This document shows, piece by piece, positions 1-5,766 of a DNA stretch of 5,766 bases (position 1 is the stretch's first letter; the number at the start of each line of letters is the position of its first letter). The notes beneath the pieces are model-generated. The model was not told where the DNA came from. It was given only the letters and a program-made list of their open reading frames with translations, and searched no databases. The DNA is from GCA-2746235 sp049609225. GTDB lineage: Bacteria > Planctomycetota > UBA1135. Made by a program: the position numbers and the translations under genes. The stretch covers positions 1 through 5,766 of the forward strand of contig JBMYYH010000140.1 in NCBI GenBank assembly GCA_049609225.1, read 5' to 3'.

Positions 1-410
1 TTCAGGATCGGGTGCAGTGCCTTCGGATAACCGGAGAGGAACATGTCCTCGCGGTCATAGGCGAACATGGCAGGCCGGTAGATGTAGCACATGTGCGGTA
101 TGCCCGCGGGTGCTTCCAGATTCTTCATGAACGAGACGGAACTGCTCAGGAGCAGGTCCACGTCGGTCCAATCGATCTTCTTTGGCAGACGATCGACGAT
201 GCCCTGAAACAGCGGTAAGGGCCAACGGTATTTCGCCGGCGGCACTTTGCCCTGCAACCACGAACTGTGGATCGGCCAACCTTCATACTGCGGCAGTTCC
301 TCCGCCAACAAGGTATGGATGGCGGCATCGGGCCACATGTCGTGCATGTGCTCGAGGCATTTATCGGCACCGCCGTGGCGGATGAAGTCGTGGGCGAGGA
401 CGAGTTTCAT
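1..410 (-). CDS. GT4-type glycosyltransferase, N-terminal part (runs off left edge)
   Basis: This is the N-terminal 136 residues of a GT-B fold glycosyltransferase of the GT4 type; the reading frame stays open to the left edge. Residues 1-20 form the first beta strand and the donor-side glycine loop (MKLVLAHDF, then HGGADKCLE), matching the family pattern HDF..GGAE+vLE. WPDAAIHTLL (26-35) and the SSS-x-SF segment followed by PHMCYIYRPAMFAYD (about 89-119) match the stretch that precedes the inter-domain linker in this family. There is no signal peptide, so the enzyme is probably cytoplasmic or at the inner membrane face. It begins 9 bases after the rmd stop codon, which places it in the gmd-rmd operon. 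By context it probably adds a sugar, perhaps the D-rhamnose made by its neighbours, to a surface polysaccharide or O-antigen-like glycan. The donor and acceptor cannot be read from the sequence, and the C-terminal nucleotide-sugar domain is outside the window. No clear Shine-Dalgarno sequence precedes the ATG at 410. Confidence 0.85.
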   Translation of the reverse strand, partial: MKLVLAHDFIRHGGADKCLEHMHDMWPDAAIHTLLAEELPQYEGWPIHSSWLQGKVPPAKYRWPLPLFQGIVDRLPKKIDWTDVDLLLSSSVSFMKNLEAPAGIPHMCYIYRPAMFAYDREDMFLSGYPKALHPIL

Positions 411-419
411 GACCGCGCT

Positions 420-1388
420 CTAAGCGGATTCCAGGCTTTCCCCTGCCGCCACGCGCGCACGCGCATCATTGGCGAGTTCATCGAGCAAGGCATCCACATC
501 GAGACGTGGGGCATAACCGAGCAGGTCATGCAGACGTCGGTTGTCGCCGACGAGAATGTTGGCATCCGCAGCGCCACGAAGCCGCGCCTCTTCCTGCGCG
601 ACATGGATATCCCCTTGGAAGCGGCTGACCAATCCATCCAGCATGTCGCCGATCACGACGCCCTGCCCCGAACAGATGTTCAGCAGATCCACTTTGCCCG
701 CATGCTCCAGCAAGGCAAGGTAAGTCGCGACGACATCGCGCACATGCAGGAAATCCCGCACTGCATCCAGGCGTCCGACGGCGAGTTCTCCCCCACCTTT
801 GGCCTCCAATGCGGCCAGGCGCATCGCGAAGGAAGGGAGTGCGAACTGTGGCAACTGCCCAGCACCGGTGTGGTTGAATGGACGCACCACCGTGATTCGA
901 TGGCCAGCATCGCGCAACTCCTGCGCCATGGCTTCCCCAGCGAGTTTGGTCGCGCCGTAGACGTTGATCGGTTCGAGCTCTTCCGTTTCGGCGAGTGGTT
1001 GCCCCGCCGGACGATAGACATGTCCCGAAGAGACATGAATGATCGGGCACTGCGGCCAACGCTTCAGGAATTCCTGGTAGAGCCGTTTCGGGCCATCGAC
1101 ATTGATGGCCTGCGCCAGGTCCGGGTTGGCTTCACAAGCAGGCGGCGAAGACAAGGCCGCCAAGTGAATCAAACCCGAAGGCTCGGGAAGTTGATCCCAA
1201 TCGGCAACGGCTTCCTCGGCGTCGGCCGCGGCCCACGCTGCGAGATCCAAAGCCTGGAAAGTACCGCCAGCATCGGTGGGCAAAGGGTTGATGCCAAGCG
1301 CCACCGATTCCTTGCCTTGTGCGGCAAGGGCATCACGCAGCCAACCGCCCACGAAGCCGTCGGCACCGGTCAGCCAGACAGCGGACAT
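420..1388 (-). CDS. rmd: GDP-6-deoxy-D-mannose reductase (GDP-4-keto-6-deoxymannose to GDP-D-rhamnose)
   Basis: This 322-residue extended short-chain dehydrogenase/reductase has a normal length for the family. The NAD(P)-binding Rossmann motif TGADGFVGGWL is at residues 7-17. The catalytic serine region is HVSSGHVY (118-125), and the Tyr-x-x-x-Lys pair is YGATK (Y144, K148). RPFNHTGAGQ (169-178) followed by a PSFA segment, and then RLDAVRDFLHVRDVV (206-220), are characteristic of the RMD subgroup rather than GDP-L-fucose synthase. NICSGQG (237-243) is the usual C-terminal signature. The known reaction reduces the 4-keto group of GDP-4-keto-6-deoxy-D-mannose, the gmd product, to give GDP-D-rhamnose in the cytoplasm. 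The start ATG overlaps the gmd stop by one base (TAATG), which suggests translational coupling. No other ribosome binding site is apparent. A related 4-reductase with different stereochemistry, such as a GDP-6-deoxy-talose producer, is a less likely alternative. Confidence 0.88.
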   Translation of the reverse strand: MSAVWLTGADGFVGGWLRDALAAQGKESVALGINPLPTDAGGTFQALDLAAWAAADAEEAVADWDQLPEPSGLIHLAALSSPPACEANPDLAQAINVDGPKRLYQEFLKRWPQCPIIHVSSGHVYRPAGQPLAETEELEPINVYGATKLAGEAMAQELRDAGHRITVVRPFNHTGAGQLPQFALPSFAMRLAALEAKGGGELAVGRLDAVRDFLHVRDVVATYLALLEHAGKVDLLNICSGQGVVIGDMLDGLVSRFQGDIHVAQEEARLRGAADANILVGDNRRLHDLLGYAPRLDVDALLDELANDARARVAAGESLESA

Positions 1389-2386
1389 TAGGCCGACTGC
1401 AGGTTGCCGCGGACTGGATCCTTGCCGAGGTCGAGGCGACGCTGCACATCAGCATCGACCATCATCTCGACGAGGCCGCGGAAGTCGACTTCCGGCTCCC
1501 AACCGAGCTTCTCCTTGGCCTTGGTCGCATCGCCGAGCAGCAGCTCCACTTCCGCTGGGCGGAAGAAACGTGGGTCGACAAAGACGAAGTCTTCGTAATC
1601 GAGGCCGACACGCTCGAAAGCGATGCGGCAGAACTCGCGTACGGTCTGCGTGGTGCCGGTCGAGACGACGTAGTCATCTGGAGTATCGGCCTGCAGCATC
1701 AGGTGCATCGCGCGGACGTAATCGCCGGCGAAGCCCCAGTCGCGCTGGGCATCGAGGTTGCCGAGCGGCAACTTATCCTTTTCGCCAAAGACGATCGCAG
1801 CGACGTGATCGCTGATCTTGCGGGTCACGAACTCCAAACCGCGACGCGGGGACTCGTGATTGAACAGGATTCCGGAGCAGGCGAACATGTCGTAGCTCTC
1901 GCGGTAGTTCACGGTGGCCCAGTGACCGTAGACCTTGGCCACACCGTAGGGCGAGCGCGGGTGGAAGGGCGTGGTCTCGCGCTGCGGGGTCTCGTAGACA
2001 TCGCCGAACATCTCGCTCGAGGAGGCCTGGTAGAAACGCGCTTCCGGAGCAGACAGACGCACGGCTTCCAGCATGCGCATCACGCCGAGTCCGGTGACAT
2101 CACCGGTGTGGATGGGCTCGTGGAAGGAGCTGTGGACGAAGCTCTGCGCAGCGAGGTTATACACCTCGTCAGGCTTGTGTTCGTCGAGAAGACGCATCAG
2201 GGAGGACTGATCCAGCAGATCGCCATGCCCGATTTCGACTTGATCCTCAATCGCAGCAAAGCGCTCGGTGGAAGGAGTTGCCGAGCGGCGCATCATGCCT
2301 ACGACCTTGTAGCCCTGCTCCAGCAGGTGCTCAGCGAGGTAGGAGCCGTCTTGGCCAGTGATGCCAGTGATGAATGCAGTCTTCAT
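1388..2386 (-). CDS. gmd: GDP-mannose 4,6-dehydratase
   Basis: This 332-residue enzyme converts GDP-D-mannose to GDP-4-keto-6-deoxy-D-mannose, the shared precursor of GDP-D-rhamnose, GDP-L-fucose and related sugars. The N-terminal cofactor motif GITGQDGSYLAEHLL (8-22) is diagnostic for GMD. The segment MRRSATPSTERF (32-43) sits in the usual NADP-ribose and subunit-contact loop. Catalytic residues are visible in SSSEMFG (S123, E125) and YGVAKVYGHW (Y147, K151). NHESPRRG (176-183), then LGNLDAQRDWGFAGDYV (208-224) and DPRFFRPAEV (271-280), are family hallmarks for GDP-sugar binding. The frame extends upstream to an ATG at 2476, but the protein family begins at MKTAFITG, so I chose the ATG at 2386. 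The extra 30 residues are low-complexity and would overlap the upstream gene. The chosen start lacks a Shine-Dalgarno sequence; the bases before it are C-rich. The gene is followed with a one-base overlap by rmd. Confidence 0.95.
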   Translation of the reverse strand: MKTAFITGITGQDGSYLAEHLLEQGYKVVGMMRRSATPSTERFAAIEDQVEIGHGDLLDQSSLMRLLDEHKPDEVYNLAAQSFVHSSFHEPIHTGDVTGLGVMRMLEAVRLSAPEARFYQASSSEMFGDVYETPQRETTPFHPRSPYGVAKVYGHWATVNYRESYDMFACSGILFNHESPRRGLEFVTRKISDHVAAIVFGEKDKLPLGNLDAQRDWGFAGDYVRAMHLMLQADTPDDYVVSTGTTQTVREFCRIAFERVGLDYEDFVFVDPRFFRPAEVELLLGDATKAKEKLGWEPEVDFRGLVEMMVDADVQRRLDLGKDPVRGNLQSA

Positions 2387-2420
2387 GGTCTTGGGGGGAG
2401 TGTCTTCGGGGTCTGGAGAG

Positions 2421-2451
2421 CCAGGTGGACGGAATGATAACGTCGACCTGG
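2421..2451 (-). promoter_or_regulatory. Inverted repeat between the PsbP-like gene and gmd
   Basis: Two 11-base arms (2421-2431 and 2441-2451) are reverse complements with a single mismatch and are separated by a 9-base spacer. In the minus-strand transcript this hairpin starts two bases after the TAA stop of the PsbP-like gene and ends 34 bases before the gmd ATG. No T-run follows it, so it is not a classical intrinsic terminator. It could be a processing or stability element, a weak attenuator in front of the sugar operon, or a protein-binding site. The sequence shows only the symmetry; the function is inference. Confidence 0.45.
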
Positions 2452-2453
2452 AC

Positions 2454-3029
2454 TTATCGGCGAATTTCAGCGTCAAGTAAGGGCTTTGCGCTCCATTCCA
2501 CCGAATCGAGCACGAGGTCGAATCCGGGCTGCATCCGCTCCAGGTCGTCTTCCTGGCAACTGGTGTTCAGGATGATCAGGTCTTCGCCGACGACCAGCCG
2601 GTAAAGCTGCAAGTAGGCGGAGAAATCAGGGCTGGTTTGGTCGCTGAAGGATTCGAGGCCGAGTCGCTCGAAGCGCCCGACCTGCTGCTGCGGGCTGCGG
2701 ATTTCGCCCCAACTCTGAGGGATCCCGGGTCTCTCCTCCCCCTTTTCGAGGAAGGCCCGCGACCACACCTCCAGCGTGGTGGCCGCACCACCGGGAACCA
2801 CCGAGAGGATGATGTGGCCATCGATTCCAGCGCTCAGGTTGACCATGCTGGTCGACCCGTGATGACTGGCGGATGCGATCTTCCAGTTGCCGGGATAAGT
2901 GAAGGAAATGCCGGCCTCCTCATAAGTGAGCACCTGCTCCAGATTCGGATCGACCTTGGGCGGCAGAGCATTGCAATAGGTGTAGGTAAAAACCACCACC
3001 ATCAGAAGGACGATGCTCAGAATGCGCAT
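2454..3029 (-). CDS. Exported hypothetical protein with PsbP-like/DUF1795-like fold
   Basis: This small 191-residue protein has an unknown role. Residues 1-18 are an uncharged hydrophobic stretch after MR, consistent with a signal peptide or N-terminal anchor. C19 is preceded by Tyr-Thr-Tyr, which is not a valid lipobox, so a lipoprotein is unlikely. The mature part opens with TYEEAGISFTYPGNWKI (35-51), the typical start of PsbP-like and DUF1795-type domains. It ends with DLIILNTS (150-157) and FDLVLDSVEW (170-179), matching the last strands and helix of that fold. The family assignment rests on this pattern alone and is tentative. The protein would sit in the periplasm or on the outer side of the membrane. 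It is transcribed in the same direction as gmd, 67 bases upstream of it with a hairpin between them, so co-transcription is possible but not certain. It diverges from the carboxypeptidase-regulatory-like gene across a 66-base gap. No Shine-Dalgarno sequence is apparent before the ATG. Confidence 0.72.
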   Translation of the reverse strand: MRILSIVLLMVVVFTYTYCNALPPKVDPNLEQVLTYEEAGISFTYPGNWKIASASHHGSTSMVNLSAGIDGHIILSVVPGGAATTLEVWSRAFLEKGEERPGIPQSWGEIRSPQQQVGRFERLGLESFSDQTSPDFSAYLQLYRLVVGEDLIILNTSCQEDDLERMQPGFDLVLDSVEWSAKPLLDAEIRR

Positions 3030-3063
3030 AGGCGAAGAATAGCGAGTTCTTGAACCGAGGGAG

Positions 3064-3096
3064 TGGGAACGAGTTAACTTAGGAGAAGCGTTCCCA
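3064..3096 (+). promoter_or_regulatory. Inverted repeat enclosing the ribosome binding site of the 3096-4478 gene
   Basis: TGGGAACG (3064-3071) and CGTTCCCA (3089-3096) are perfect 8-base reverse complements separated by 17 bases. The second arm ends on the A of the ATG start codon. The spacer holds an 8-base palindrome, AGTTAACT (3072-3079), and the Shine-Dalgarno sequence AGGAG (3081-3085). In mRNA this would fold into a hairpin with the ribosome binding site in its loop and the start codon at its base. As DNA it could be an operator with half-sites about 25 bases apart, placed in a divergent promoter region. The symmetry is seen directly; either role is inference. Confidence 0.45.
3081..3085 (+). 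promoter_or_regulatory. Ribosome binding site AGGAG
   Basis: A clear Shine-Dalgarno sequence, AGGAG, lies 10 bases before the ATG at 3096 and supports that start. It is the only convincing one in the window. The starts of gmd, rmd, the glycosyltransferase and the PsbP-like gene have none. Confidence 0.7.
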
Positions 3097-4478
3097 TGAA
3101 AACAAACGTCCTATGGCTGGTATTGATCCTCGCGCTTTGCGGTGTGGCGTGGATACTGCAGCCAGCGGAGGAAGGTCCAAGTCTTGAGGTCACAACGGAG
3201 CCTGTTGCAGACGAGGTGCAAGTCGGCAGCACTTCCATGGAACGCACCGACATGGAGGCCGTGCCGCGCACCAGGTGGCGTCATGGTTTCGCGATGGCGC
3301 CATCGGAAGAAAGCAAAGGGGATCCTCCAGTCTTCGCTTCGGGCACCGTCACGGACTTTGATGGCAATCCTTTGGGAAGTGCCGGCATTCGCCTTGAATC
3401 GAAAGCCGTCTCAGCGCAATCATCGGACAGCACCGGCGATGCTTGGAGCTCCACGGCCTTCGCAGCAAATACCGATGCTGACGGCCGCTTCACTCTTCTT
3501 GCAGAGGAGGAGGAAGACTTGGATTACAGAATCGTCGTCTCAAGGAATCGATTCCTGACCAAGAAGGTGCTTGTCGTGCCTGGATCCACGGAAGTCTTCT
3601 TGGTGCTGGAGCGTCCGACCACGGTGTTTGGCGAGATCGTGATCGAGGAAAAGTTCCATGACATCCACATGGTGGTGCACTTGGCCCGCGTCGGCGAAGT
3701 GGATCTTTCCCGCAGCGCCAACAAGGTGGTCAATGAACAGGGCCTATTCCAAATCAAGAACCAGTCGAGTGGTGATCGGCATCTGCATATCTCTTTCCTG
3801 CGCGACCGCATCCGCCTCCACACCATGCCGCTACTCCTTTCTCCGCAAGGTGGCGAGCTCGATCTAGGCAAGATCGACCTTCGTGGTCTTGCGCGACGCA
3901 TCCGCCTCAAGGTGGAATCGCACGATGGCACTCCCCTGCACGGTGCATGGGCCTCCACCTTGGATGGCAAGATGCTTGCGAAAACCATCACCGCGCCGCT
4001 GGAGATCCTCACGACCGAAGAGAGGCTTGATCTACTCGTAGGTGGGCGTCAGCATCAAACGCAACGCGTGTTGAATGTGGCGGACGAGGAATCCATCGTG
4101 CTCGACCATGGCCTTCTCATTCCAACGACTGTGCTCGGCTTCCCTGAACCCATTACTTGGAAGCTATTGGGCTATTGGGAGCCTCTGGAAGACATTCCCG
4201 GTTCTGACCGTGCGTCGAGCGATCTCTTTCGGTTTGCCGCTGACGGCACCGGATCAGGCCGAGTCCCTCAGCCCGGGCGTTATCGGCTGCACCTCATGGC
4301 CATGCCCATCACACACGATGTCTACTATCCGCCGTTCGAGTTCGGTGTCGCCAAGGATCGCGGCATCTTCACCGCGAAAGAAGGTGAGGAGCCTAGCGTG
4401 AAGACCATCCAACTCGACAACGAAGAGGTCACTCGTCTGCTCGACAAGATGAAAGCGCATGCGGAGAAGGATTCGTAG
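3096..4478 (+). CDS. Membrane-anchored protein with carboxypeptidase-regulatory-like domain, function unknown
   Basis: This 460-residue protein starts with MKTN and a hydrophobic helix (about residues 5-21). The helix is followed by an acidic, Thr/Ser-containing low-complexity linker (about 22-75), typical of a signal anchor that holds a protein on the outer face of the membrane. LALC (12-15) resembles a lipobox, but the residue before Cys is Leu and the hydrophobic run continues past it, so lipidation is doubtful. Residues about 80-172 look like a CarboxypepD_reg-type beta sandwich: SGTVTDFDGNPLGSAGIRL, then NTDADGRFTLL, then a terminal EVFLVLE strand. Two or more further beta-rich segments seem to follow (about 176-265 and 268-345). 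The C-terminal portion includes GRVPQPGRYRLHLMA (388-402) and ends in a charged helix. No enzyme active site is visible, so a binding or structural role is more likely. It diverges from the PsbP-like gene and converges on the hipA-like gene. The start is supported by AGGAG 10 bases upstream. Confidence 0.75.
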   Translation: MKTNVLWLVLILALCGVAWILQPAEEGPSLEVTTEPVADEVQVGSTSMERTDMEAVPRTRWRHGFAMAPSEESKGDPPVFASGTVTDFDGNPLGSAGIRLESKAVSAQSSDSTGDAWSSTAFAANTDADGRFTLLAEEEEDLDYRIVVSRNRFLTKKVLVVPGSTEVFLVLERPTTVFGEIVIEEKFHDIHMVVHLARVGEVDLSRSANKVVNEQGLFQIKNQSSGDRHLHISFLRDRIRLHTMPLLLSPQGGELDLGKIDLRGLARRIRLKVESHDGTPLHGAWASTLDGKMLAKTITAPLEILTTEERLDLLVGGRQHQTQRVLNVADEESIVLDHGLLIPTTVLGFPEPITWKLLGYWEPLEDIPGSDRASSDLFRFAADGTGSGRVPQPGRYRLHLMAMPITHDVYYPPFEFGVAKDRGIFTAKEGEEPSVKTIQLDNEEVTRLLDKMKAHAEKDS

Positions 4479-4479
4479 C

Positions 4480-4494
4480 AGACCACTCCGGTCT
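4480..4494. terminator. Short stem-loop in the convergent gap
   Basis: AGACC (4480-4484) and GGTCT (4490-4494) form a perfect 5-base stem around a 5-base loop. The structure sits in the 14-base gap between two convergent genes and runs into the hipA-like stop codon. Placement suits a bidirectional terminator, but the stem is short and has no T-run on either side, so this is weak. Confidence 0.2.
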
Positions 4495-5766
4495 ACCCCT
4501 TCCAAGCCAACCGCATCACGCCGCGAATCGCCGCAGCCGACGGCGCCGGCACCCCAGCTTCTTGCGCGAACTGCGGCCACTCTTCCACCGCATCCAAGAC
4601 TTCGCGCAGCAGCACTTCCGCGCGACGTTCCTTCAACCCCGCCGCTCGCGCACATGCACGCAGGTCCTCCAGTGCGAAGTCGTCGCGCTTGCCATTCACG
4701 CTCATCTGATGCCTCCCCGTCCACTGTCCATCCGGGCGGTAGCTGTAGGTCACGTCGAAGGCCGGCGACAGGGTCCACTGCCCCGCCTTGTCCATCAGGT
4801 AGGCGATGTTCTTCACATGATCATCCTGGTTGCGCGCCACCACATTGAAGATCATCCGACGCAACTGCTGCTCCACCGCATCCAGCCCCATACCCAGCTG
4901 ACGCATCACCAACATCGCCTGCTCATATCCATGGGCTCCGGCAAGGTTGTAATCAAAATGCGCCATCGCGCCCAAGGACTGCATGTGCACCTTCTTCCCC
5001 TCCGACGTCCGGTCGAAACGCCGCGTCATGAAGTGCGCCCGCCCGTGCTCCTCAAGCAGACGGCAAGGCTCCATCGCGATCCCCGACGCCACCGCCATGC
5101 GGTGATACGCATATTCGATCCGCCCATAACCCTGCGGATCCTCCAACTCCTTATCGCGATTGCCGCGCACGCCGTCGAACTTCAACAGCCAAGGCTCAAA
5201 TCCTTCCGCCACCGGAACCTGACCACTGCGCACTTCATCCGTGGTCGGATTCCATGCCACCACGGCCTTCGCGCGCGCACCACCCGCCGAAGTGCCCACC
5301 TGCAGGATCTGACGCAACCCCTCCTGCGTTTCCGCATCCTCTCCCAGACGCGCCTGCATGTCGGTGCGTTGCGACAGGATCTCGGATGCGAGGCTGACCA
5401 GGGCGTCGACCTGAAGCTCTTGGGAATCTTGAGCCTTCGGCCCCAGCGTTGGGGTGAACTCCAGCGCACCCATGCCACGGGTGCCGATGTAACAAAGACG
5501 TTCGACCGGATTGAAGGAATCGGGTGTGCGCCCTTGCCGCGCCAACCATGCATCGATCAAGGCATGGCCATAACGATCGGGCAGGCTATCGGCGAGCAAG
5601 CCGGGCAATCCGCTGAAGGTCTCCGCGCGTAACTGCGGGAAACGAAAACCGCCGCGCGCCAAGGGCATCTGCAAGGGCGCGACTTCGATCCCACTGCCCA
5701 AGAACGCTGGCGCGTACTCGAACACCGCATGGTCCGCATCCGCATCCCACTGCACTGCGCCGATGG
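4493..5766 (-). CDS. hipA: HipA-family serine/threonine kinase (type II toxin), N-terminus beyond right edge
   Basis: HipA kinases are toxins of type II toxin-antitoxin pairs; E. coli HipA phosphorylates glutamyl-tRNA synthetase and arrests translation, and homologues target other synthetases. Residues below are counted from the GTG at 5755. The N-terminal HipA domain shows GLLADSLPDRYGHALIDAW (52-70) and RLCYIGTRGMGALEF (86-100). The flexible loop GTSAGGARAKA (154-164) carries S156 at the position of the E. coli autophosphorylation serine (S150). K192 in WLLKFD matches the ATP-binding lysine. The catalytic loop NQDDHVKN (309-316) supplies D311 and N316, and SPAFD (330-334) supplies the metal-binding D334. 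All key residues are intact, so the kinase is probably active. The frame is open to the right edge with family-like residues (IGAVQWD) before the GTG, so the true start lies outside, probably by a few dozen residues. An upstream hipB antitoxin would also be outside. The substrate cannot be inferred. Confidence 0.92.
   Translation of the reverse strand, partial: IGAVQWDADADHAVFEYAPAFLGSGIEVAPLQMPLARGGFRFPQLRAETFSGLPGLLADSLPDRYGHALIDAWLARQGRTPDSFNPVERLCYIGTRGMGALEFTPTLGPKAQDSQELQVDALVSLASEILSQRTDMQARLGEDAETQEGLRQILQVGTSAGGARAKAVVAWNPTTDEVRSGQVPVAEGFEPWLLKFDGVRGNRDKELEDPQGYGRIEYAYHRMAVASGIAMEPCRLLEEHGRAHFMTRRFDRTSEGKKVHMQSLGAMAHFDYNLAGAHGYEQAMLVMRQLGMGLDAVEQQLRRMIFNVVARNQDDHVKNIAYLMDKAGQWTLSPAFDVTYSYRPDGQWTGRHQMSVNGKRDDFALEDLRACARAAGLKERRAEVLLREVLDAVEEWPQFAQEAGVPAPSAAAIRGVMRLAWKG

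Noticed and set aside
267..1391. 374-codon open frame on the plus strand opposite rmd and the glycosyltransferase start
   Set aside because: It is antisense to two well-supported genes, crosses their boundary, and has no recognisable domain.
1319..2437. 372-codon open frame on the plus strand opposite gmd
   Set aside because: It lies antisense to a gene with a full set of GMD motifs. Its translation shows no family motif and looks like the mirror of GC-biased codons.
2387..2476. Longer gmd start at 2476 adding 30 residues
   Set aside because: The extra residues are not part of the GMD family, which starts at the first Rossmann strand. The longer form would overlap the preceding gene and cover the inverted repeat.
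3050..3080. Promoter-like hexamers TTGAAC and TAACTT upstream of the 3096 gene
   Set aside because: The spacing is 19 bases, and a start from this promoter would fall after the ribosome binding site, so it could not yield the expected mRNA.
3126..3140. Lipobox-like LALC in the 460-residue protein
   Set aside because: The residue before Cys is Leu rather than Gly, Ala or Ser, and hydrophobic residues continue after it, so a signal anchor is more likely.
4562..5632. 356-codon open frame on the plus strand opposite the hipA-like gene
   Set aside because: The translation is rich in His, Arg and Leu with no motif, as expected for the complement of a GC-rich gene. The minus-strand frame has all the HipA catalytic motifs.
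5753..5755. GTG at 5755 as the start of the hipA-like gene
   Set aside because: The frame continues to the window edge with residues that fit the HipA N-terminal strand (IGAVQWD), so the real start is probably outside.

Overview
The window is a GC-rich, gene-dense bacterial segment with six protein genes and almost no spare DNA. No tRNA, rRNA, CRISPR array, insertion sequence or attachment site is visible. The organism cannot be named from this sequence. GDP-sugar biosynthesis points to a surface-polysaccharide maker. The poor Shine-Dalgarno signals and the membrane-anchored carboxypeptidase-regulatory-like protein would fit Planctomycetota or a related environmental lineage, but this is only a guess.

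Left half (1-2386, minus strand): a compact sugar-nucleotide and glycosyltransferase operon. Reading in the direction of transcription, it holds GDP-mannose 4,6-dehydratase (gmd, 2386-1388), GDP-6-deoxy-D-mannose reductase (rmd, 1388-420) and a GT4-type glycosyltransferase that runs off the left edge (410 to <1). gmd and rmd overlap by one base (TAATG), and the glycosyltransferase starts 9 bases after the rmd stop. Together the first two enzymes would turn GDP-D-mannose into GDP-D-rhamnose. The third probably transfers a sugar, possibly D-rhamnose, onto a growing surface glycan.

Middle (2387-4478): a divergent pair of exported proteins of unknown role. One is a short PsbP-like or DUF1795-like protein (3029-2454, minus), 67 bases upstream of gmd. 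The other is a 460-residue membrane-anchored protein with a carboxypeptidase-regulatory-like beta-sandwich domain (3096-4478, plus). The 66-base divergent region contains a perfect 8-base inverted repeat that brackets the ribosome binding site of the plus-strand gene. A second, larger inverted repeat lies between the PsbP-like gene and gmd.

Right part (4493-5766, minus): a HipA-family serine/threonine kinase with all its catalytic motifs, open at its N-terminus. It converges on the 460-residue gene with a 14-base gap. If a HipB antitoxin partner exists upstream, it lies beyond the right edge.

Most of the window is recognisable biology. I do not see a clearly new multi-gene system. The most interesting signals are the structured non-coding gaps and the two uncharacterised exported proteins.
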